In this document: positions 43,124-47,968 of the stretch, one piece after another
How positions within the stretch are numbered: the stretch's first letter is position 1
How the letters are laid out: the number at the start of each line of letters is the position of its first letter
Source of the DNA: Erysipelotrichaceae bacterium
GTDB lineage: Bacteria; Bacillota_I; Bacilli_A; Erysipelotrichales; Erysipelotrichaceae
Direction of reading: 5' to 3'
Length of the DNA: 47,968 nt
Assembly: GCA_022780745.1 (NCBI GenBank)
Contig: JALEVB010000037.1
Coordinates: 1-47,968, forward strand
Notes under the pieces: generated by a model
What the model saw: the letters and a program-made list of their open reading frames with translations, nothing else
What the model was told of the DNA's origin: nothing
Databases searched by the model: none
Position numbers and translations under genes: made by a program

Positions 43124-45242
43124 ATATCTGTACTAAACTCAATTGAACTTTTTCTCTAGCTCTATCAATATCAAAAACATAACAATCAACGATATCATTA
43201 ACACTAACTACTTCACTAGGATGATTAACTCGACGATTGCTTAATTTTGAAATATGAGCCAGACCATCCTCATGTAAACCAATATCAATAAAAGCACCAA
43301 AATCAGTAACATTTCTAACAACACCCTGGATCTTATCACCGATTTTTAAATCATCGATCTCTAAGATATCATGTCTTAATATTGGTCCATTAAACTGATC
43401 ACGATAATCTCTTAATGGCTGTTTGATACTATCAATGATATCCCCTATAGTATAAGTATCACTATTAAACTCTTTAGCTACTTTTGCTTCATCTAGATCA
43501 ATACTATCATCCTGAAGATGAAGATCATATTTAGCAATGATCTGTTTAGCTAAATCATAACTTTCAGGATGAATGCCTGTTTGATCTAATGGTTCATTAC
43601 CATCATGAATACGTAAGAATCCTGCACACTGTTCAAAAGTCTTAGCACCCATCTTCTTTACTTTCTTAACTTCATTTAAATTATTAAAGCGTCCATTTTC
43701 ATTACGATAATTAATGATTTCTTTAGCATTAGCCTTATTTAAGCCTGCTACATGCATTAGCAGCTGTTCACTGGCTGTATTGACATCTACACCTACTCTA
43801 TTAACTGATTTTAAAACAGCAAAATCTAATCTTTCATTTAAAGATTTTGCAGGCAGATCATGCTGATATTGGCCTACACCAATACTTTTAGGATCGATCT
43901 TGATCAGTTCAGCAAGCGGATCAATAAGTCTTCTAGCTATGCTAATAGCACTTCTTTGTTCAACATGAAGATCTGGAAACTCACTTCTTGCCAATTCACT
44001 AGCACTATATACACTAGCTCCAGCTTCCGATACCAATGTATATTGAATATCCAAATGATGATCATTGATTACTTTTGCCACAAAGCTTTCAGATTCTCTA
44101 GAAGCAGTGCCATTACCAATCGCAACGATCTTAATTGGGTATTGATTAAATAGCGCTAATAACTTCTTGGTTGCTTCTTCTTTTTTATTAACAGGAGGAT
44201 GCGGATAGATAACATCGATCTTGATCAATTTACCAGTACTATCAACAACTGCTAGCTTGCATCCAGTTCTAAATGCCGGGTCAAATCCTAACACCATCTT
44301 ATTGGCAATAGGTGGCTGTAATAAAAGCTTTTCTAAATTCATTGAAAAGATCTCAATTGACTGTTTAGCAGCTCTATCACTTAAATTAGCTCTGATTTCT
44401 CTTTCCACACTAGGAAATAATAATCTTTTTAAACCATCATTTACTGCTTCCTCAATAATATCGATCACATTAGTCTTTCTATCATGAGTAATACCTCTTA
44501 AAGCATATTTTTTAAGATACTCACTATCATAATCAAAAGAAACATTAATAACCTTTTCCTTCTCAGCACGATCGATAGCCATAATACGATGATTAGCAAT
44601 ATATGCTACTTTTTCACTATGATCATAATACATCTTATATATCTGTTTCTCATCTGGATTATCCTTTTTAACTTTGGTAACGATCTTGCCATATTTATTA
44701 ATCGAATCCATGACTTTCCATCTTAACTTGGCATCATCACTTACTGTTTCAGCAATAATATCCATTACCTGTTTGATAGCCTCATCTATTGTTTTAACAT
44801 TATCATTCAGATATTTTTTAGCTTCTTTTTCAATGTCAAGATAACTAGGACATTGCAAAACGCATTGAGCTAAAGGCTGCAAACCATTATTAATGGCAAT
44901 AGCTGCCCTAGTCTTCTTCTTTTGCTGATAAGGACGATAGATATCATCAACCTGAGATATTTTAGTACAAGCCATGATTTCACTTGTAATGCTATCAGTT
45001 AATTTACCCTGACTTTCTATCAAACGTATTACATCTTCTTTTCTTTGTTTTAGATTTAACTGATAAGCATATTGTTTTTGAATATATAGTATCTGTTCTT
45101 CATCTAGACCATTGGTCGCTTCTTTACGATATCTAGCTATAAAGGGAACAGTATTACCATCTTCTAATAGTTTTAATGTATTTTCTACTTGTTTGCTACT
45201 GATATTTAATTCTTTCGCAATGGGCATAATCAATTCATCCAT
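43122..45242 (-). CDS. tex: RNA-binding transcription accessory protein Tex
   Basis: A 706-residue Tex/YdcI protein. Its N-terminal helical domain has VPFIARYRKEATNGLDEEQI near residue 33. The YqgF RNase H-like fold has VLGFDPAFRTGCKLAVVD near 318 and AIGNGTASRESE near 375. A helix-hairpin-helix unit follows with SVNRVGVDVNTASEQLL near 485 and FEQCAGFLRI. The C-terminal S1 RNA-binding domain (about 635-706) has GVVRNVTDFGAFIDIGLHE. Full length. GAGGT ribosome site; TATAAT at 45275-45280 may be its -10. Expected role: nucleic acid binding during transcription. Confidence 0.95.
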   Translation of the reverse strand: MDELIMPIAKELNISSKQVENTLKLLEDGNTVPFIARYRKEATNGLDEEQILYIQKQYAYQLNLKQRKEDVIRLIESQGKLTDSITSEIMACTKISQVDDIYRPYQQKKKTRAAIAINNGLQPLAQCVLQCPSYLDIEKEAKKYLNDNVKTIDEAIKQVMDIIAETVSDDAKLRWKVMDSINKYGKIVTKVKKDNPDEKQIYKMYYDHSEKVAYIANHRIMAIDRAEKEKVINVSFDYDSEYLKKYALRGITHDRKTNVIDIIEEAVNDGLKRLLFPSVEREIRANLSDRAAKQSIEIFSMNLEKLLLQPPIANKMVLGFDPAFRTGCKLAVVDSTGKLIKIDVIYPHPPVNKKEEATKKLLALFNQYPIKIVAIGNGTASRESESFVAKVINDHHLDIQYTLVSEAGASVYSASELARSEFPDLHVEQRSAISIARRLIDPLAELIKIDPKSIGVGQYQHDLPAKSLNERLDFAVLKSVNRVGVDVNTASEQLLMHVAGLNKANAKEIINYRNENGRFNNLNEVKKVKKMGAKTFEQCAGFLRIHDGNEPLDQTGIHPESYDLAKQIIAKYDLHLQDDSIDLDEAKVAKEFNSDTYTIGDIIDSIKQPLRDYRDQFNGPILRHDILEIDDLKIGDKIQGVVRNVTDFGAFIDIGLHEDGLAHISKLSNRRVNHPSEVVSVNDIVDCYVFDIDRAREKVQLSLVQI

Positions 45243-45326
45243 TTTGTTTACCTCTTTTTCCTGATTATTTTATCATTATATAAATTTTATAATAGACTTG
45301 TATTAATTTATTAAATATGCTTTTTA

Positions 45327-45335
45327 TGTTATAAT
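45327..45335 (+). promoter_or_regulatory. Extended -10 promoter of the PASTA protein gene
   Basis: TGT-TATAAT at 45327-45335, 28 bases before the start codon, with no good -35. Confidence 0.5.
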
Positions 45336-45363
45336 TCTTTCATATCAATTGAGGTGCAAAGTA

Positions 45364-47550
45364 ATGAATTTTCAAAGCAAAAAACTTACCTATATCCTGA
45401 TCAGTATTTTATTAGTATTATTCTTAATATCATCAGGATTAATATATTTCTTTTTTTTACATGATAATGTTACACAGATCAAAGCTATTGACTTTAGTAA
45501 TATGAATGAAACTGAGGTAATGAGCTGGTTAAGTGAAAATAAAGTTGATGAAAACTTGTATCAAATCGATCATCAGTATGATGAAGATGTTAAACTAAAT
45601 TATGTTATTTCTCAAAGTATTAAAAAAGATGAATACATTACTGAAGAAGATCCATTGACTATCGTTATTTCCAATGGTTATGATCCTGATAAGGTAATAG
45701 AACTAATTGATTTTACTGGTATGAGTGAAGATGAGATCAATAACTGGTTTACTACTAATAAATTTAATGATGTCTCATATGAATATGCTCCTAGTGATAC
45801 GGTTGCTAAAGACTATTTTATTAAGATCAATATCGATGGTACAAGTGCTTCTAGAAGTGATCTTATCATGGTAACGATTTCTGCTGGAGCCAATGTCGAA
45901 GGTTTAGAAATTACTATGCCTGATCTAAAAGATTATACCAAGACAAATATCCAGGCATGGGCTAAAACTAACGCCATTTCCGTTACTTTTGTAGAAGAAG
46001 CTAGTGATACCATTGAAGCCGGAAAAGTAATCTCACAATCAGTAAAAGCAGGCGATAAGATCATTACAGGAAGTAAGCTAACTGTTACTATTTCTAGTGG
46101 CAAGGGTGTAAATATTACTTCTCAAGTTGGCAAAACTCAAAAAGAAGCTCAAAGCTGGGCTACTAATAATGGCCTTAAAACAATTATCAAAGAATATTAT
46201 AATGCTAAGGCAAGTGGTATCGTTATTGGTCAGACACCTAGCAGTGGTACCCTAAAAGCTAATGGAACTATTACCTTTGAAGTATCAGTTGGCAATGTTC
46301 CTATTCAAGATTATACTGGCAAAACCAAAGCTTCTTTTGTGGAATATATCAATGGTATTAACAGTTTATATAACAATTCAGCCAAGATCATAGTACATTT
46401 CCCTGATGGTTCAAAAGATAATCAGACGATAAAATCAATTACTATTAATAATAAAGTAATATCAGGGACATATATGTGTGTACCACAAACTAATGTATAT
46501 GTCGCATTAAATCCTATTGAAACCGTTAATGTAACCGACTTTAAAGGAAAATCAGAAGATGAATTAAAGAAATTCTTACAGAATAACAGCCTAAATATTG
46601 GTACTAGATCTACACAATATAATGATAGTGTTAGCGCTGGATATATCATATCTAATGATAAGGGAGAAAAAGAAAAAGGCTCAGCTATCAGCTATGTTGT
46701 ATCCCTTGGTCCATATACCTTCAATTATGGCAATATGATCGAAGCTGGCCAGTCATATAATACATTATATAAAGCTGGCGAAGAAGCGATGAAATATGGC
46801 TGGAAAATTGAAAAAACTGATGTTGAAAGTACGACATATAACGCTGGCATCATCACAGAAAAATGTACTGTAAGTGGTAAAACCATAAACTGTAAAGTTT
46901 CAAAAGGAAAATATGTAACAGTACCTGATTATTATAATAAAGCTAATCCTTGTGGTGTGGCACAAAGCTGCAGTGTAAATGGACTAAATATTTATTTAGC
47001 AGCTAAACAGTATAGCAGCAATGTTGCTAGTGGCAATGTCATCAGTCAGTCACTTGAAAAGAATACTTCTGTTCTAGAAGGAAGTTCTATCAGTCTAGTT
47101 GTTTCTAAAGGTGCCTGTCCTGCTGGAGCTATCTGTAATGAAACAAGTATTACAGGATGTCAGGATGGATATGTAATGAATAATGGTGCTTGTGTTGCCC
47201 TATCTTGTCCTGCTGATAGTAATGGTACTTATCCAAACTGTACTTGCAGCAATGAATTAGCACAATATGATAAAGCAAGCAATTCATGTAAGATCGTATA
47301 TGGCTATATACCTCAGGCATCAGTATTTGATGTAATTAGCTCTGATGGATCAAGTTATGATGAAAGAGCTAATAAAGCCGTTGCTATAGTAAAACAACAG
47401 GGATTTACCAATGTAACAATTAAAGTTTATGATAATGATGTAAATAACCCAAATAATCTCAATGGTGTTATCGCAGGCTTAAATGTTGATTATGGAGCTA
47501 AAGTAGAATTAACTTCCCCTATTGAGATCTATATCTATAAATCAAGATAA
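45364..47550 (+). CDS. PASTA-repeat membrane protein without kinase domain
   Basis: A 728-residue protein: short basic N-terminus, one membrane helix (about residues 6-32), then about nine PASTA-like units of 60-75 residues outside the cell. Repeats show the pattern (D/V)xxGxxxxxAxxxL, then VISQS..G, then LTVTISxG; good copies are near residues 175-250 (VISQSVKAGDKIITGSKLTV), 255-320 and 560-610. Units 1, 2, 5 and 9 are divergent. A cysteine-rich insert near 600-660 (CPAGAIC, GCQDGYVMNNGACV, CTCSN) interrupts the array before the last repeat. PASTA domains bind peptidoglycan or muropeptides; here there is no kinase or PBP domain. Start at 45364 because GAGGTG is nine bases upstream; the frame opens at a TTG 15 bases earlier. 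Single gene with its own terminator. Confidence 0.8.
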   Translation: MNFQSKKLTYILISILLVLFLISSGLIYFFFLHDNVTQIKAIDFSNMNETEVMSWLSENKVDENLYQIDHQYDEDVKLNYVISQSIKKDEYITEEDPLTIVISNGYDPDKVIELIDFTGMSEDEINNWFTTNKFNDVSYEYAPSDTVAKDYFIKINIDGTSASRSDLIMVTISAGANVEGLEITMPDLKDYTKTNIQAWAKTNAISVTFVEEASDTIEAGKVISQSVKAGDKIITGSKLTVTISSGKGVNITSQVGKTQKEAQSWATNNGLKTIIKEYYNAKASGIVIGQTPSSGTLKANGTITFEVSVGNVPIQDYTGKTKASFVEYINGINSLYNNSAKIIVHFPDGSKDNQTIKSITINNKVISGTYMCVPQTNVYVALNPIETVNVTDFKGKSEDELKKFLQNNSLNIGTRSTQYNDSVSAGYIISNDKGEKEKGSAISYVVSLGPYTFNYGNMIEAGQSYNTLYKAGEEAMKYGWKIEKTDVESTTYNAGIITEKCTVSGKTINCKVSKGKYVTVPDYYNKANPCGVAQSCSVNGLNIYLAAKQYSSNVASGNVISQSLEKNTSVLEGSSISLVVSKGACPAGAICNETSITGCQDGYVMNNGACVALSCPADSNGTYPNCTCSNELAQYDKASNSCKIVYGYIPQASVFDVISSDGSSYDERANKAVAIVKQQGFTNVTIKVYDNDVNNPNNLNGVIAGLNVDYGAKVELTSPIEIYIYKSR

Positions 47551-47558
47551 TCATTAAA

Positions 47559-47593
47559 ACCGACCTATGATGATCATGGGTCGGATCTTTTTT
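47559..47593 (+). terminator. Terminator of the PASTA protein gene
   Basis: CCGACCTATGA (47560-47570) pairs with TCATGGGTCGG (47574-47584), one wobble pair, loop TGA, then ATCTTTTTT. Confidence 0.8.
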
Positions 47594-47693
47594 ATTTATA
47601 ATATTCTTGAAATCATTTATAGGTAACACTAAATTATTATATTTATTATCAACAGTTTATTTTTCATCTAACCCATTTATAAGACAATTTAAA

Positions 47694-47741
47694 GAAAAAG
47701 CTTCTGATACTAGCTATTATTTAGCTAGATCATGAAGCTTT
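47694..47741 (-). terminator. Long hairpin terminator of the gene entering from the right edge
   Basis: Arms starting AAGCTTC and ending GAAGCTT form about 17 bp with two single-base bulges and a 7-base loop (centre near 47719). A T-rich tail TTTTTCTTT follows on the minus strand, just after the partial gene. Confidence 0.65.
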
Positions 47742-47755
47742 ATTCTTTGACTATT

Positions 47756-47968
47756 TTATTGTTTAGTTTCAATCGTTAATTCATAACGATTTCTGGTATT
47801 TACTTTGACAATTGAATATTCTCGATCATCTTTGGTAACACTGATATTTACATTAGCTCCAGATATCTTAGTCATCTCATAAATATCTATGCTATCTTTA
47901 TTAATAGCCTTTAAGTACATAACATAATGGCCATCAGGCACTTCTTGAAGGCTTATAGAGCTATTAAA
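47756..47968 (-). CDS. C-terminal end of an unidentified protein (partial)
   Basis: The frame is open from the window edge to a stop at 47756, giving 70 residues; the GTG at 47941 could be read as a start, but the frame continues upstream without a stop and no ribosome site is visible, so I take it as the end of a longer gene. The visible part alternates short strands (LQEVPDGHYVMYLKAI, EYSIVKVNTRNRYELTIE) and looks like a beta-sandwich domain ending a larger protein. I do not recognise the family. Confidence 0.6.
   Translation of the reverse strand, partial: FNSSISLQEVPDGHYVMYLKAINKDSIDIYEMTKISGANVNISVTKDDREYSIVKVNTRNRYELTIETKQ

Larger units (their letters stand above)
47551..47755. other. 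Intergenic region between two convergent genes
   Basis: About 205 bases without a gene. It contains the terminator of the PASTA gene, about 100 bases of A/T-rich sequence in which I see no further signal, and the long hairpin terminator of the following minus-strand gene. Confidence 0.6.

Noticed and set aside
45364-47550. Possible tandem DNA repeats or CRISPR-like array
   Set aside because: The periodicity is at protein level (PASTA units) with strongly diverged DNA; there are no identical repeats with spacers.
47694-47741. Inverted repeat as the end of an insertion sequence
   Set aside because: The arms are only about 20 bases apart, there is no transposase nearby, and the T-rich tail next to a stop codon fits a terminator.

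Overview
This window looks like a chromosomal housekeeping segment of a low-GC Firmicute, most likely from the Erysipelotrichia (Erysipelotrichales or Coprobacillaceae-type gut bacteria). The reasons are high A+T, strong AGGAGG-type ribosome binding sites, occasional TTG and GTG starts, a Bacillus-like gene order (yqeG-yqeH-yhbY-yqeK-rsfS-yqeM, recU-ponA, dnaD-nth, gpsB-rnpB, yceD-rpmF), and MraZ operator repeats of the kind known from Mollicutes and their relatives. The taxonomic call is inference from gene order and style, not from a marker search.

Region 1 (1-8300, minus strand) is cell division, wall synthesis and secretion. A short division and cell wall unit, mraZ-rsmH-ftsL-pbpX, starts from a promoter followed by 10-bp-phased MraZ sites and ends at a terminator. 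Behind that terminator a separate extended -10 promoter drives mraY, a small ComN-like gene and a fused secDF, joined by ATGA overlaps. Upstream of mraZ lies yceD-rpmF; rpmF is a 49-codon gene. Region 2 (8300-13200, minus) holds rny-ymdB (RNA turnover), pgsA-recA, and gpsB followed directly by the RNase P RNA gene. Region 3 (13200-17600, plus) holds an unassigned methyltransferase, then recU and a class A PBP with an unusual cysteine-containing tail.

Region 4 (17590-19790, minus) is dnaD-nth-M24 peptidase. Region 5 (19890-26080) has a membrane thioredoxin-like protein and a HAD phosphatase on plus, then the ribosome-assembly/YqeH operon on minus. In that operon the usual nadD position holds only a shortened, motif-less NadD-like segment fused to YqeK. 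Region 6 (26080-31770, minus) is parE-parC-tetR and gmk. Region 7 (31870-38400) has rqcH on plus. It faces an ogt-surface glucosaminidase-ParB-like-rluB unit on minus, and alkD diverges from ogt through fully overlapping promoters. Region 8 (38500-43040) is an accessory sugar locus: an AraC regulator, an orphan mannose-type EIIA, an AgaS-type sugar isomerase and a GH35 beta-galactosidase. Region 9 (43100-47968) is tex, a large PASTA-repeat membrane protein without a kinase, and the C-terminal end of an unidentified protein.

Almost every stretch is accounted for by genes, RNase P RNA, promoters or terminators. I see no CRISPR array, insertion sequence, prophage, tRNA or rRNA. The most interesting points are the decayed NadD-YqeK fusion, the compact overlapping divergent promoters, the kinase-less PASTA protein and the PBP1A with related cysteine modules, and a marked excess of GATC.
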